Below, one piece after another: positions 12,502 through 23,849 of a DNA stretch of 64,000 nt (position 1 is its first letter; every line of letters begins with the position of its first letter). Made by a program: the position numbers and the translations under genes. The stretch is from Sodiomyces alkalinus F11 (taxonomy: Eukaryota > Ascomycota > Sordariomycetes > Glomerellales > Plectosphaerellaceae). The stretch lies in NCBI RefSeq assembly GCF_003711515.1, contig NW_021167082.1:1482111-1546110 (forward strand), read 5' to 3'. The notes under the pieces were generated by a model. The model saw only the letters and a list, made by a program, of their open reading frames with translations, had not been told where the DNA came from and did no database searches.

Positions 12502-12852
12502 GATGAGAGTATGTGGGTGCAAGAGATCGAACTGTGTTAAGGTGGTGTTAGCAGGGAGAGGTGAACCATAAAGATAATTTAGTAATAAACCTGCTATTGA
12601 ACACGATAATATAAGACTTGTAGAGGCCGTGAACAGATTGTTGCAGCTAGATGGTGATCGTGGTACTGCCCAATGAAACCGTCGATGTGAAGGTGATTGT
12701 GGAAAAGGTGAGGAGGCTGGCGAGCTGGAAGGCGAGATGTAGAGGGATAGGACGCAGAGAAAATGATCAAACGAGATAAGATTACGACTGGCAGTAGATG
12801 TGGCACTTTTGACAAAAGTCCGAGCTATCAAGAACGTACTCAGTGCATTCAC

Positions 12853-13784
12853 ACTAACATTGACAGATGAGACGACCAGGCATAATTATTGTGATGAGAA
12901 CCTCGAGAAGGAAACGGACTTGCCCCATACTTATACTCATGCTGGGTAAGGGGCCAGACGGGTAGGAGAAGCAGTTACCAAACCGAACTGGTCTTGTTGG
13001 ATTAACTGGGAGAAACAGTAGTATAGGAACGAGCATGCCATTGACCACTAGAGCGCCGTGAACACGTCAGAAGCTTATGCAGCAGCTCGTACCGATCTAT
13101 CTAGAAAGACACTGCTTGTCTTAGGCAGGCTGGCCTCTGGAGGTCGTCGGAAAGATGGCCTGGACACACCCGGCCCGTCGAGCATGGATCAACTTCGTGG
13201 CTTCATGCACAATTAGGGAGCTGAATCGACGCCACACCGCTTGGTCAGTGATGAGATGAATATTCTGATGTGGTTATTAATTGGTAGAAGCGTATGGATA
13301 GTCCTCTTAGGAGTTAGCCTTGACTCCATTCTGACTGCGCTGATTTGCGCCTACTCTTGGCCCGAAGCGATACCTGTTGAGTCTCGTGAGAGCCTGCAAC
13401 TCTACAGAGCTTCCGTACAGGCCTTCCGTTAAGCGACAAGACATGCTGATTGCACGTATTGAACGCCATCAGCGCCAAGGTCGGAGTCAACATGCGTAGA
13501 CGATACATTGAATCGCATCGGGGTAGTATGACTGTGAGACAGTTAACTGGAGCGAAGAAAAGTTATGCACGTATGACTTTTGAAAAATGCACTTATGAGA
13601 CACCATCTTAAAATTGCATAAATACTTCTAACAGATCTTACCAATTGCTGAAGTTACCCCACAATACTTTAACAAATACGCACTCAGGCCCTTATTAGTC
13701 TTGTTGTCAACAACACATCCTTCCATAACGCATCTTCGCATAATCAATCTCTTCCAACGCATCATCACATTGCTCTAACGTACG
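12853..13784. other. Intergenic, no supported feature
   Basis: Mixed composition with only short frames. No intron chain or domain could be read. Confidence 0.4.
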
Positions 13785-14450
13785 ATGGCTAATTACGTCT
13801 CGCAGCTGAATTTATTGGTCCAGACGGCAGAAAACTGGATCGGGGCGTTAGATGACATCTCTCGATCAGACGACTGTTGGGGCCAGTTGACTGCCATTGG
13901 CATAAGGCTTTCACAAGTCGCGATAAGACTCTAAGAGAAGACAGGGACGTATAAGCCTCCACGCAAGGAAGAGGCCTGCAAAACGTTCAGAAACCAGGCA
14001 CGATCAGCCATTGCGGGCTTAGTCAGGGACGTTTGAATGGCCCAATCTTTAGAAGAAACATTCTTCTGATCTATGGAGGTCTTAAGGACTCTACCTTTGA
14101 TTCTGCAGAGGTGAAGACCAGGAAAGCAACCACGCGGAAGAGAACTGAATGCATCCGCAATATGAACCCTAGTGGCATTATTTCCTGGGCTGCGGCTATT
14201 ACGCCGACATCATGGTCTGCCGGTGCAATGGCGAAGGACGTTTTTGAAGATCTTATCGCTCACCTCGAATAACATCCAAGGCTTAGCCTGCCGTCGGTCA
14301 TAGACACGACGCTACGGCAGCTCGAGACGGAACACGAGCCCCTACAAGAATCTCTTCAGTTCCAAGAGTTCATGAGAGGTCAGTTCCCAACATAGCACCT
14401 ACCAGCAAAATTTGACTCTTGTTACAGAACTAGCTAACTCCGCGAGACAA
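13785..14450 (+). pseudogene. Fragmentary helical gene of unknown family
   Basis: An ATG at 13785 opens a frame (MANYVSQLNLLVQTAENW) that continues about 49 codons to a TAA which reads as a mutated CAA. Coding-like helical sequence follows in the same frame, stops at a TGA near 14035, and resumes in another frame to 14272. Weak coding character continues to about 14385, ahead of a plausible intron (GTCAGT to TTACAG). The breaks suggest a decayed gene. No function can be assigned. Confidence 0.3.
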
Positions 14451-14853
14451 ACACCGGAACCTTCGTTCTCGTATAGTCAATAAATTCCAAAGCCAAAGCT
14501 ACATACCGGTGTGTGCACACTGTTCAAGAGACAGCAGTCATAGCGAGCTAACACTTCCAAGGAACTCTTGTTGGGCGTGTTTTCCAACTCACTCATCAAG
14601 ATGCTCTTGCCATCGTCTCGTCGACGGCCGTCCATGGAATCGTGTGGATGACGGATCCCTACGATCCTACACGCCAGCCGTTCATCACGTTCCCGATTTC
14701 AGAGGAAACCATGAGTCAATATGCTTTGGTTCGTCCACAAGCAATGTAGAGGGTCATGATCGATAGTAAAAATTCATGCTCCTGTAACTCGTCGGATCCT
14801 AATATTTCCGATGGAATAAAACCACTATCCTTTCTGCCACTGCACTATCATCA

Positions 14854-14989
14854 TATGTTCCGATTCAGCCTCATAACCAACATTCCCAACGAACTTATCG
14901 TCCAAATTGTAGATCTTGAACTTTCCACCACCCTCTGCGATATCCACGACTATAGCAACGACGTTATCTACGGGGTATATCCGTGTTAG
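14854..14989 (+). pseudogene. Possible F-box-like N-terminal fragment
   Basis: The frame encodes an N-terminus with NIPNELIVQIVDLELS, which resembles the first helices of fungal F-box domains (typically LPNELLLQI). The rest of such a protein is not visible downstream. Resemblance over about 16 residues only. Confidence 0.2.
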
Positions 14990-15029
14990 TGGCTCAGTTG
15001 TTGGAAATTCGACTCCGCTGATATGACAG

Positions 15030-16380
15030 TCTTGACAAAGAACCTATCGAGCAGTCAGCATAATGTGAAGAAGCAACAAGGATTATATATTGACATTTTC
15101 CTTGCAAAGACGTTCAATTTGAGTATCTGTTGAGTTCTTCGGCGCTTCGATTTGGCGCATATCTCACAAGCAACAGCGTGCCAGCCAGCTAGCTAACTTG
15201 ACCAAAGTTAAGACGGCGAGTCGGGAATGGAATGGTGTGGATAGCTCGTAGAAGAATAATGCGAGCGGTCACCGTATTATACTTGTTAGGCAATCGTAAC
15301 TCCGGTTCGTGATAGGGAGAATGCGCAAAATATGCGCACAATGGGGCTGCGGTATAACGTCAATCGCTGCCTGGGACAAAGCGGAGATAGATGTTAGGCA
15401 TCAACGCACCTTAGGCTGAGGAGGTCCAGTTGACTGTAATATGTCGTGCATCCTTTGGCGGTCGGAAGAGGACAAAGAACGAAGTACGATGAACCTTCAG
15501 GGCATTCTGTTAATATGTCACTAAGGTGCTTCGAAGGTCAGGTGGTAATACCCAAAAAAATATCCCAAACCTCGGACTTTACTAATTCCGAACACAATAC
15601 CCAGCATCAAGACTGGCATACTATTATCACGCTACCTGGAGCTAAAGCACCAAATCCAGTTAGAAGTGAAATCCAATTCTTTCAGAATGCTGTTACTAAG
15701 CAAGCCAGAACGATTTGCTCCTTGAACCAAAATTCAAAATGGCTGTGTCTGTTATGTGATTAATTTGAGTCATCTTTCTCCCAATACAACCTGCGCTCGC
15801 CACCCGAGTTATGGCGTCTCTGCGCAATAAATAAGATTCCGTCCATACACATAGTGCGCGTGCTCCTGGGGGGAAACTAAACCAGACTCTAACAGCAAGC
15901 CTCAGCTGATATGTTTATAACTCTACGAAAGCAGTCCGAAATATCTAGAGAACCTGGAAGATGCTCTGCTTTGCATTTCAGGTTTGAGTATCTGGTATGA
16001 CTGGTATAAACTTGGGCTGCTATTAGTCGTGTCGGGTGCTGCCTCCCCCCGAGAAAACAACAAAGTTTGGCACGGCGGCTTCTGGTGCTTTGACTGATTT
16101 GTCTTAGGAAGTCATTATGGGATCGACCATAGCTTTTAGAGGAGCAATGAGTGGAACCATGTGCCTCGCGCCGATTCCGTACATCGCACACTTATTGGCA
16201 TTAGTGACAGCTGTGCAAAACATGAGTGGGATTGTCGGGGAAGATATCTGGAGGTCGTAGGGAGTTGAGGGAGAGGCCGGGAGAGTGATCAAAAAGGGGA
16301 AACTGTTTCGTGGGTCTGTTGCATGGGGACTTGTCATGTCGCCCAAGATTTGTGTCTGCCGCCTGATAACAGTTCTGCCC
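15030..16380. other. Intergenic, no supported feature
   Basis: Short, unconvincing frames only, leading into the minisatellite. Confidence 0.4.
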
Positions 16381-16385
16381 CCTTA

Positions 16386-16725
16386 TCTCTGCGCCCGTTA
16401 TTTCACTGTCCGCTATTTCACTGCCCCTCATTTCACTGTCCTTTATTTCGCTGTCCGCTGTTTCAGTGCCCGTTATTTCAGTGCCCGTTATTTCAGTGCC
16501 CCTCATTTCAGTGCTCGTCATTTCATTGTTCGTTATTTCAGTGCCCGTTATTTCAGTGCCCGTTATTTCAGTGCCCCTCATTTCAGTGCTCGTCATTTCA
16601 GTGCCCCTCATTTCAGTGCTCGTCATTTCATTGTTCGTTATTTCAGTGCCCGTTATTTCAGTGCCCCTCATTTCAGTGCCCGTTATTTCACTGCCCCTCA
16701 TTTCACTGCCCCTCATTTCTGCGCC
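16386..16725. repeat. 15-bp minisatellite (about 22 units)
   Basis: The array is made of head-to-tail 15-bp units such as CGTTATTTCAGTGCC, with variants CTCATTTCA and GCTCGTCATTTCA. The unit length is a multiple of three, so both strands stay open in several frames. The minus-strand frame reads as pentapeptides of the type GTEIT/STEMR, and plus frames as PLFQC- or ARYFS-type pentapeptides. A larger block recurs inside the array, indicating duplication of multi-unit segments. No initiation context, splice signals or flanking domain support expression. Confidence 0.9.
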
Positions 16726-16780
16726 CCTATGTACTCAATTCTGTGTCGCCTGGGAGTTCCATGTTGCGTAACGGCAAAAT

Positions 16781-17566
16781 TCGCATATGAGGGGCGGCTT
16801 ATGTGTAGCTTGGGTTTGGTGAGGCGCGCCGACTTCCACGCCTAAAGGATACTCCCAGACACAGACATGCAGTCATTCATTTCCCCTACCTTATCTTATT
16901 CTCGTTCCCTCCCTTCCGTGTGTTGCAGGTGTTCCAAGCACTCCGTGTTGGTAGGAACGATTGGAACGTAAGGTACAGTCTCTACAGGGGCTTGTGAGAG
17001 ACTGGAGGGGCACATTTGTTTACAAGCCGCTGGGGATCGATCATATTGAATATGGTGGGGACCGGATTAGGCCTCGAGAATGGCATCGAAGTTGGTGCCA
17101 CAGAGGGACAACCAATCTTTCGTGGTGAAGCACCATGGCCCGAGCAACCCCTCTCAAGCCCCCGTTCTCACGTCGGAGCAGATGAAAACGGAGCACGGAC
17201 AGCAGGTTCAGACTCCAGGGCTCGTTTTCGTTGGTGTGTGACTTTGCCGGATGGCGCGTCCTTCCGATGCCAGTGTGCTTGCCGAATCATTCCATCATGG
17301 GATAAGCTGGTACGACCTCCCCCATGATTGCCCCACGTCCAGCCTCCGATTCGCTCAAGCCCTTGCTGGATCCGTTGGTGGTTCGAAGCGTCCCTGCATC
17401 GATTGTGGTGCTTAGAAAAGGCCCTCGACTCCTTGGATGGATGTAGCTCGCAGACCATCGCCTGAAGAACAGACCACCCCTGACGCATCGTCCACGTACA
17501 TTTGGCCGTGGTTAGCTATGCCCGTGTTTCGTTGCGATTAGGTGCATTTGTTACGATGAGCCTTAT
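16781..17566. other. Intergenic, no supported feature
   Basis: No frame with convincing coding character. The longest are about 100 codons, proline/arginine-rich and overlapping on opposite strands. Confidence 0.4.
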
Positions 17567-18000
17567 TTGCGTCTAGACAATGCATTTGGCTTCTTGTGGG
17601 CGGGAAATCTTTCAGGGAGATTATGTTCGTTCCCCCGTCCTCCTCAAGATATCGGGCTAATTGTGATTAGCGAGGGCTGTGAGCACTCGGAGGACGATAT
17701 CCAGTCACTGCGCAGACACATCACGCAATACCGCCCTCGTTTAGCAAGACTGCTTCCATTTATCGAACCTGCATATCTAGACTTGTAGGGGGGATCCGGC
17801 TGCGATCAATGGACGGGTGGAGGAAGCGTTGGCAATGGACCGGGCCAAAGCCGCTCTTGATGACTCCATTTGGGCTTCGAAGGAATGGAAGTGGAAGAGA
17901 GAGTAGATTAATCTGACGGCGATTCAGGAAGCAATGGCTTAATCTGAGTTCTGGTTGGACTGTGTTTGTATTCGTCGTTGGGAAGCGGGTACGTAAAGGC
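17567..18000 (+). pseudogene. Degenerate gene fragment
   Basis: The open stretch to 17788 contains a plausible globular segment (QDIGLIVISEGCEHSEDDI). In another frame immediately downstream, helical coding-like sequence (VEEALAMDRAKAALDDSIW) continues to about 18000, interrupted by TAG and TAA codons that read as former CAG/CAA. The picture is of a RIP-type decayed gene. The family is not recognised. Confidence 0.3.
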
Positions 18001-18604
18001 GGGATGGTTCTTTGGTTTAGGCTCGGTCCGCCGAGGGTCTTGCGCCCGAGGATGTCATCGACGTGGTCCAGGCAATGAACCTAAAGTCAGTGCACCGCCC
18101 GGTCTCCAGATAGGTCTCCAGAATATACCTGAGAACCGTGGTCCTTGATGTACCCAGACACCATGTCCTCCTTGCTTTTGCTTGGAGTTGCCGTCATGAA
18201 CAGTATTTGGCCTGGGTAGACCATGTATACCATGGAATTCGTTCAAGTCACAGAGCACAATACATGACAGGCACACGCCATTCTGGCCTGCGCCATACAT
18301 ATCTGAATCGCATCTTAATCGAGATGTCGTGAGGTAGCGTCAATGATGATTCGCAAAAATTTCGGCCAAAAGAGTTGTGGAGCTAGGGAGCCGTAATCTG
18401 GGGCATTGTTTTGCCCCGCAGTTAAACCATGCCGCACATGGTATTGTTGGCCCAACAATCCATTAAGTCTCAACTCCAATCAATAGACGGTAGCAACCTT
18501 TCGGCACATATTGGCTGCCTTGCATCGTCTTAAGGATCTTGACCTTATTATTCCGACGCTACATTCCTCTACCAGCTCCAGTCGTTCAGCCTACCGCAAT
18601 TACC

Positions 18605-20938
18605 ATGGCTGACATCGCAGAATTAAGACGGCTGCTAGAGGAAGAGAAACGACTACGCGAAGAGGAACAACGGCGACGCGAAGAGGAACAACGGCTACGC
18701 GAAGAGGCACAACGGCGACACGAACAAGAACTACGGCGACGCGAAGAGGCGGAAAAGACTGCTGCGGCCTCGCAACCACAGCCCCTTCAGCAATATCTTG
18801 AGGCCTGTCACTCTCTTGACCGTACCATTCAGGTTATAACCGACCGCTCTTTATCCACCCAAGGTGACGCCACCAACCCGACCGGCCGAATATACCCCCG
18901 ACGAATCGTTCCCTGGGTCGACTTCGCAGCGAAGCAAGAGGACACTTGGAACAAGCTCGCGATTAGCAACACATTCTCTTCCCAGCCCGCCTTTCCATCC
19001 CCACATCAACTAGACTACGTTCGGTCGTTCCTTACGCCCATCAGCAGCGAGCTGGGGCTCCGAGACTTCGAGCGTGACGTTGTCGAGCATGCGGTTCAGA
19101 GGCTGATGGAGAGGACACATCAAGACCCCCTGTTGCGAAGACACCTTCGCCTCCAGGGGACTGTGACGTTTGAAAGCCATACAAACCCGGGTGTCGATGA
19201 CATCTCTACGTCCCTGGAAGAAATGTCTCTTGGCCAGGATGGGGTCAACCCAAATACGTCGGCATCGGCGGCTGCCCCTCGACCCTCTGCAGCCACCAGG
19301 GGCCGTCGCAGGGTCAGGGGAAAAGGCAACCGGGCAGACCAGTTCTGCATATACAGGACATCGGACGGACGAAATGTTCCTGCACTCGCCATTGAATACA
19401 AAGCTCCACACAAGTTGAGCGTCGACGAGCTCGCCACGGGACTCGAATCAGAAATCCAGCCTGATCGCGACGTGATAAACCAGGATGGGGAAGGCTTCGT
19501 CTTCAGTGCGAAAGCACTAGCCGCAGCCGTGGTCACGCAGCTCTTTTCCTACATGGTCGGCAAGGGCATCCAGTATGGATACGTGTGTACGGGCCAGGCA
19601 TTTGTGTTCTTGCATATCCCGAACGACCCCTCTATCGTCTACTATTCGGTATGCGTGCCGAGTATGGATGTCATGGATGACGATGAGACCAGGCTACACC
19701 GCACAGCCGTCGCGCAGGTCTTCGCTTTCATTGTCCGCGCCGTCCAAGCTACCCCACCACCTACTTCGTGGCATGACGAAGCGGCGAAGCTAGAGCTGTG
19801 GGCCATCGAGTACGAAGATATTCTCAAGAAGATCCCTGAGAGCGACCGCAAAGGCAAGGAACGTCGGGCCACTCCCTACAAACCTCAGCGGTGGAAGGGT
19901 TTTACGCGATCGCCAATCCTGACGCGGTCCCGTTGTCTAGAAACCGACGCGTCCGCTCCTGACGAGAGCGATGATGAAGGGCCTCCTTCCCCCTCCCCTA
20001 GCCCTTCCCACCCTGTGAAGCAGCTACCGCCGTCGGCAGGGGCAGGTCCGAAAGGCGGTCGTGAGAAAGCCAAACGGGGACAACGGCGAGGCCAATCAGG
20101 GGCGCAGAAAGAAGAGAGCCAATCCATGTGCCTCAGCAGAACAAGCATCCGCGATGGTCCATTCTGCACGCAACAGTGTCTCCTGGGCCTTGCGTATGGG
20201 GAACCAGTAGACAGGCAATGCCCCAACGCTATTCAGCACGGGTTGGAACACATCAGCCGGCTCGCTTTTCTCCGCCTCATGAAAAACCAACTCGAGACGG
20301 ACCGCGGCAGTGACGCAGACTGCATACCACTCCATCTATCCGGCTCGCGTGGGACGCTGTTCAAGCTACGGCTGTCGAGCCACGGATATACGCTCGTCGC
20401 CAAGGGCGTAGAGAGTCTCGACAGGAAGTGTCTCCAACACGAAAGCGACATCTATGACCAACTCCAGGCCATTCAAGGAAAGCACATCCCTGTATGCCTA
20501 GGCATAGTGGATCTGGACTTGCCACAATACTATGACAGCGGGGTCTACACCCATTTACTGTTTCTTTCCTGGGCTGGACAGCCGTTGTTCGACGGTGACC
20601 AAGCCCAAATGCCTGGCGTGGCCGAGAAGGTTGACATGATCCTCGAGCAGATGCATAAGTTGGGCGTATTGCACCGTGATGCAGATCCTCGCAATATGCT
20701 GTGGGACCCTGTGAGCGGCAATGTGATGGCCGTGGATTTCGAGCGTGCGGAGTCTTGCCGTCGCCCGGTACTCGAGAGGGTAGCCCCTAATGGGCAGACA
20801 AAGAAACGGAAACGTGGGAAACCACGTCAAAGCAAGGACGACTTCACGAGAGAGAGAGAATGGGCCGTTGCACAAGTCTCTCGATACCTCATCCACTTGC
20901 CAAGCCGCGCCGACGGAGTGCACACGGGAGCAGCCTGA
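18605..20938 (+). CDS. PD-(D/E)XK nuclease-like / protein-kinase-like fusion protein
   Basis: Single-exon gene of 777 codons. The start at 18605 (ACCATGG context) is preferred over the upstream in-frame ATG at 18539. Order: an N-terminal charged coiled coil made of short repeats (REEEQR/LREEAQRR, residues ~10-55); a helical region; a restriction-endonuclease-like segment with D245 and the E-x-K pair E264-Y-K266 in ALAIEYKAPHKL, followed by conserved helices; a Pro/Ser/Lys-rich linker (~440-520) with basic stretches; and a C-terminal kinase-like lobe with a possible VAIK-type lysine (LVAKG), the catalytic loop HRDADPRN (~690) and DFE in place of DFG (~711). Fusions of such nuclease-like domains to kinase-like domains occur in fungal Crinkler-related effector families. 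Activity is inferred only. The gene looks intact amid decayed neighbours. Confidence 0.75.
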   Translation: MADIAELRRLLEEEKRLREEEQRRREEEQRLREEAQRRHEQELRRREEAEKTAAASQPQPLQQYLEACHSLDRTIQVITDRSLSTQGDATNPTGRIYPRRIVPWVDFAAKQEDTWNKLAISNTFSSQPAFPSPHQLDYVRSFLTPISSELGLRDFERDVVEHAVQRLMERTHQDPLLRRHLRLQGTVTFESHTNPGVDDISTSLEEMSLGQDGVNPNTSASAAAPRPSAATRGRRRVRGKGNRADQFCIYRTSDGRNVPALAIEYKAPHKLSVDELATGLESEIQPDRDVINQDGEGFVFSAKALAAAVVTQLFSYMVGKGIQYGYVCTGQAFVFLHIPNDPSIVYYSVCVPSMDVMDDDETRLHRTAVAQVFAFIVRAVQATPPPTSWHDEAAKLELWAIEYEDILKKIPESDRKGKERRATPYKPQRWKGFTRSPILTRSRCLETDASAPDESDDEGPPSPSPSPSHPVKQLPPSAGAGPKGGREKAKRGQRRGQSGAQKEESQSMCLSRTSIRDGPFCTQQCLLGLAYGEPVDRQCPNAIQHGLEHISRLAFLRLMKNQLETDRGSDADCIPLHLSGSRGTLFKLRLSSHGYTLVAKGVESLDRKCLQHESDIYDQLQAIQGKHIPVCLGIVDLDLPQYYDSGVYTHLLFLSWAGQPLFDGDQAQMPGVAEKVDMILEQMHKLGVLHRDADPRNMLWDPVSGNVMAVDFERAESCRRPVLERVAPNGQTKKRKRGKPRQSKDDFTREREWAVAQVSRYLIHLPSRADGVHTGAA

Positions 20939-21159
20939 TGCCCACTGGACTGAGCCGAGCCCGCGACCCCAGCACAGGCGGGCGGAGGAGGAGGCCTGAC
21001 ACCACCACAACGTCTATCATGAGGGGTCATGGCCTCCGGGTAGGTTCGGTTTTCCGGCTCAAGGAACGCTCCATGGCTTCACCCTGAGCTGTGCCCCTTT
21101 CCTATTCGCCAGGAGCTGATGGTGGTGCCGCTATCACGAGCGATGGCGAGAGAGCCGGG

Positions 21160-21167
21160 TATATAAA
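21160..21167 (+). promoter_or_regulatory. TATA box of the 21287 gene
   Basis: TATATAAA, followed by a pyrimidine-rich stretch and an ATG 120 bp further on at 21287. The spacing fits a fungal core promoter. Confidence 0.55.
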
Positions 21168-21286
21168 GGGCGTCCCCCCGTCCCTCCCGTCTGCCAGAAC
21201 CTCCTCCTGATCATACCTCTTCCTCCCTTTGTGCCACGCCTCTTCTTGCTGGACTCCCTTTTCCCTCCTCTCTTCAACTTCCGAAA

Positions 21287-22147
21287 ATGGCGATCCTGCG
21301 GCCAATGGGCACTATCATCCCCTCGGCCCTTGAGCACGAAGTCATAGTCATCACCGACGATTCCGACTTCGATTCTGATCCCGAGGAGGGCACGGGATTT
21401 CACTCTGATGATGACGTCCACGATAACGCCAAGCCCCTTCGCGATACTACTCCCGACGATTACGCTGGTGTTGCGAACCATTGCGATGCCGAAGACGGAC
21501 GCAGCAGCCACCGGGCTAAGACTGAGGACCGCCACGCAGCCTTCACTCCCTCTGCCACCCCCGAGAGGGCTTCTGACTTGGATAACAACCAAGAGCCCGA
21601 CGATCCCCCCGAGAGGGGCTATGGTGCCGACGTTGTAGCCACCACACCAGACATTGGAAGGTTGCTTGACGAAGTCGCTTTGCTTCGCGAGACCATTAAA
21701 CGAATCGAAGCGAAGCTCGGTATTGCATCGCGCACGACCATCCATCAACGTAAAAGGAAGCGTAGGGCTCCAGAGCCCCGCTCGAAGAAGCGCTGCAAAG
21801 TCAATATCGCAGCAACGCGAGCCTGGCTGCAGGACACCGAGGAGGGTTGCTTGGAGTATGCGTGGAAGCGTGGAGGGGGAGGGGGATTCTCTTGGATCAG
21901 GGAGTTGGGACGTGGCAAACGGGAAGAGGTTGCAGCAGAGGTTTTGCTGGCCTACTCTGGCGATCTCCTGTCTATCGAGTTGCGGCAGAATGGGGACGGA
22001 ATTCCAGTGACCGTGCGATAGAACCCCGAAACGGAATACTTTGAAGGGGCAGATGCTATTAACGGCAATGTACTGAGCGTGAGTTACGAGGACATGATGG
22101 ACCTGCTTCGTGGTGGGAAGGGCGGACATACTGGCTTTATTGACTAG
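21287..22147 (+). pseudogene. Nuclear-type hypothetical protein with a premature TAG
   Basis: A TATA box and CT-rich leader precede an ATG in good context (AAAATGG). The frame runs 244 codons to TAG at 22019-22021, then stays open for 41 more codons (NPETEYFEGADAINGN and on) to a second TAG at 22145-22147. The first stop is therefore probably a mutated CAG. Features in order: an acidic N-terminus (DDSDFDSDPEE); a disordered middle; a short leucine-heptad coiled coil (LLDEVALLRETIKRIEAKLG, ~125-145); a bipartite basic NLS-like stretch (KRKRRAPEPRSKKRCK, ~155-170); and a globular C-terminal half of unknown family. It lies about 350 bp downstream of, and parallel to, the nuclease/kinase-like gene. 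The product may be made in truncated form. Confidence 0.5.
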
Positions 22148-22464
22148 AAGTAGTAGGAGATAGTGACACATGGACTGACTCTGATCAATGCAGGCCTTCA
22201 AAGCTCAGGAAACCCACTATTTTACCTAAATCTAACGTCGGCTAGCGGGCTTGTTTGCTATTATACAGTGGTGTAGGTCCGGTCCTGCCTGGTCTCCACT
22301 GTTTGCCGTGTTGCAGGATCCTGAAGCAGCCCTGTTGTGCAGGGTACTTCCAGGGCCGAATCTGAGCCCCTGGCTGGATTCTTCATCACGAGCACTGTTA
22401 GTCTCGCTGGTTGCGGCCGAGAACATGTAGTATTGTGAGCTTTCATTCTCAATGTCCTTCATAA

Positions 22465-22697
22465 CCTATTAGATCGGACAGCGCTGCGCCGCTTATCTGA
22501 TAGCGGATCCGCTCTCCTAGACGTGCTTGAATCGTGGAGGTACTTTGCTGACGCTAGACAGCCTGACAGTTACAGGGTCATCGCCTGGTTGAAGTACTCC
22601 CGAGAGAGAGATCCGGTCAATCAAGCTCTCGCCAGCCTCGAACGCTATGAAAAGACCATCTTGGTCGGTCTCCAGATCGATCAGACGTACGCATAAC
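22465..22697 (+). pseudogene. SesA-like N-terminal domain fragment of a STAND/NLR protein
   Basis: Following a possible acceptor (CTATTAG), about 75 codons encode a helical segment ending in ALASLERYEKTILVGLQIDQ. The spacing of W-x-K and LERxKxxLxLxLxxDxT matches the end of the SesA-type N-terminal domain of fungal NB-STAND proteins. The frame ends at a TAA, and the NB domain that should follow is not present. A debris fragment. Confidence 0.4.
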
Positions 22698-22807
22698 GTA
22701 TCCCACCCTGCTATTGACGACGCTGACTGGTACATTAGATCTATGCTTATTGACTATTGACAAACTTGGCCGAAACGGGCACGCCTGCCAGGCTAAAGAG
22801 CGTCTTA

Positions 22808-23768
22808 TCAGGGCCCAGATCTACGACAAAATGGGTAAGCTCGAGGCCATGGCAATGCATTGGCGGCTACGCTGGGCGCTACTAACACTTGCATCCTTAC
22901 GAGACCGTTGGCAAGGGCCGTCATGTGCTTCAACACCTCCTGCGACTGGACATAATCCCTGGTCGCCGCCGCAATCTCTGCCTTCTTCTTCGACTCCTTC
23001 AAGCCAATGTTCTCGAGCCCGGGCGACGTTGAAGCGGAAGTAGCGGTCGTCGTTGTCGAGGTCGACCTTGTCGCGGCGGAACTGCTCCTCCGTCTTCTCG
23101 ATTTCCGTCCCAAGTTTTTTCCACCGTCGACTAGATCCCTAGCGCGTCGTCCTTAACAGGTGCTAACACGGGCACTCCCGTGCGATCGACACCAGGCAGG
23201 CACCACAGGCTGCCCCGCAGCCGATCGCCCCACACGTCTAGCGCCTGGTTCCAGAGGGCGAAAACGGGGTTGTTCTTACCGAGGGCGCCATCGAAATTAC
23301 TCGTCGAAGGGGCCGATAGCGATAGGATCGTAGAACGTGGCTGCAGCGGAGGTGGCGCGGCAGGCCTCCCAGATCTTAGTGCAGTCGAGCAGGTGGGTGG
23401 ACCTAGAGGAGCGGTAACTCGTCAAGCAGTTGGTGTTACCTGTTTGTATGCTCGTCGCACAGGCGACCGAGCATGACGGCCATGAGGCCGCCGGCGCTGG
23501 TGCCGCCGATCATGTCGAAGTAGTCTCAGGGCTTGGGGAAGTTGTCGGGGTCGACGGCGGTCATGAGGCTGCGCAGGATCATGAGGGAGGAGAGGCCGCG
23601 GACGCCGCCGCCGTCGAGGGCGAGCAGGCGGATGCCGTTATCGGGTATGGCGGGAGGTGTAGGAGATGATGGGTTGGGAGCATGGTGATGTGGTGTGGGG
23701 CTAGGCGGCAGCGTGGCCTTGTACGCGCCGCGAGGAGAACGGCTACAGCTGGCCGCGAAGGCGGCCAA
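22808..23768 (-). pseudogene. Patatin-like phospholipase pseudogene
   Basis: Reading leftwards from 23768, the N-terminus contains LLALDGGGVRGLSSLMILR (oxyanion-hole glycine motif). After a TGG to TGA type stop it continues DYFDMIGGTSAGGLMAVML, with the GxSxG nucleophile elbow. Roughly 60 family residues are then missing. Sequence resumes with TSYRSSRSTHLLDC, IWEACRATSAAATF and DGALGKNNPVFALWNQ (the D-G-A/G catalytic segment), followed by DRYFRFNVA and KKKAEIAAATRDYVQSQEV in shifted frames. Several stops and frameshifts make it inactive. In fungi this domain commonly forms the N-terminus of patatin-NB-ARC-TPR (NLR-like) proteins. No NB-ARC domain follows here. Confidence 0.8.
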
Positions 23769-23849
23769 GAAGCATCAGTTCGACTCCAGTCACTCAGCTT
23801 AGAGCGGTGTAATTTGTCGGGCTCGTTGTACACAGCTTGGCAAGTGCGT

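Noticed and set aside
12502..12852. N-terminal extension with a transmembrane-like stretch on the 12097-12501 gene
   Set aside because: Ser/Pro-rich with poor coding character. The downstream ATG gives a coherent polar protein.
16386..16725. CRISPR-like array
   Set aside because: Units are contiguous 15-mers without spacers, in a eukaryotic genome. A minisatellite explains it.
21134..22201. 355-codon open frame on the minus strand
   Set aside because: It covers the plus-strand gene at 21287, which has a TATA box, NLS and coiled coil. The minus frame has no recognisable features.
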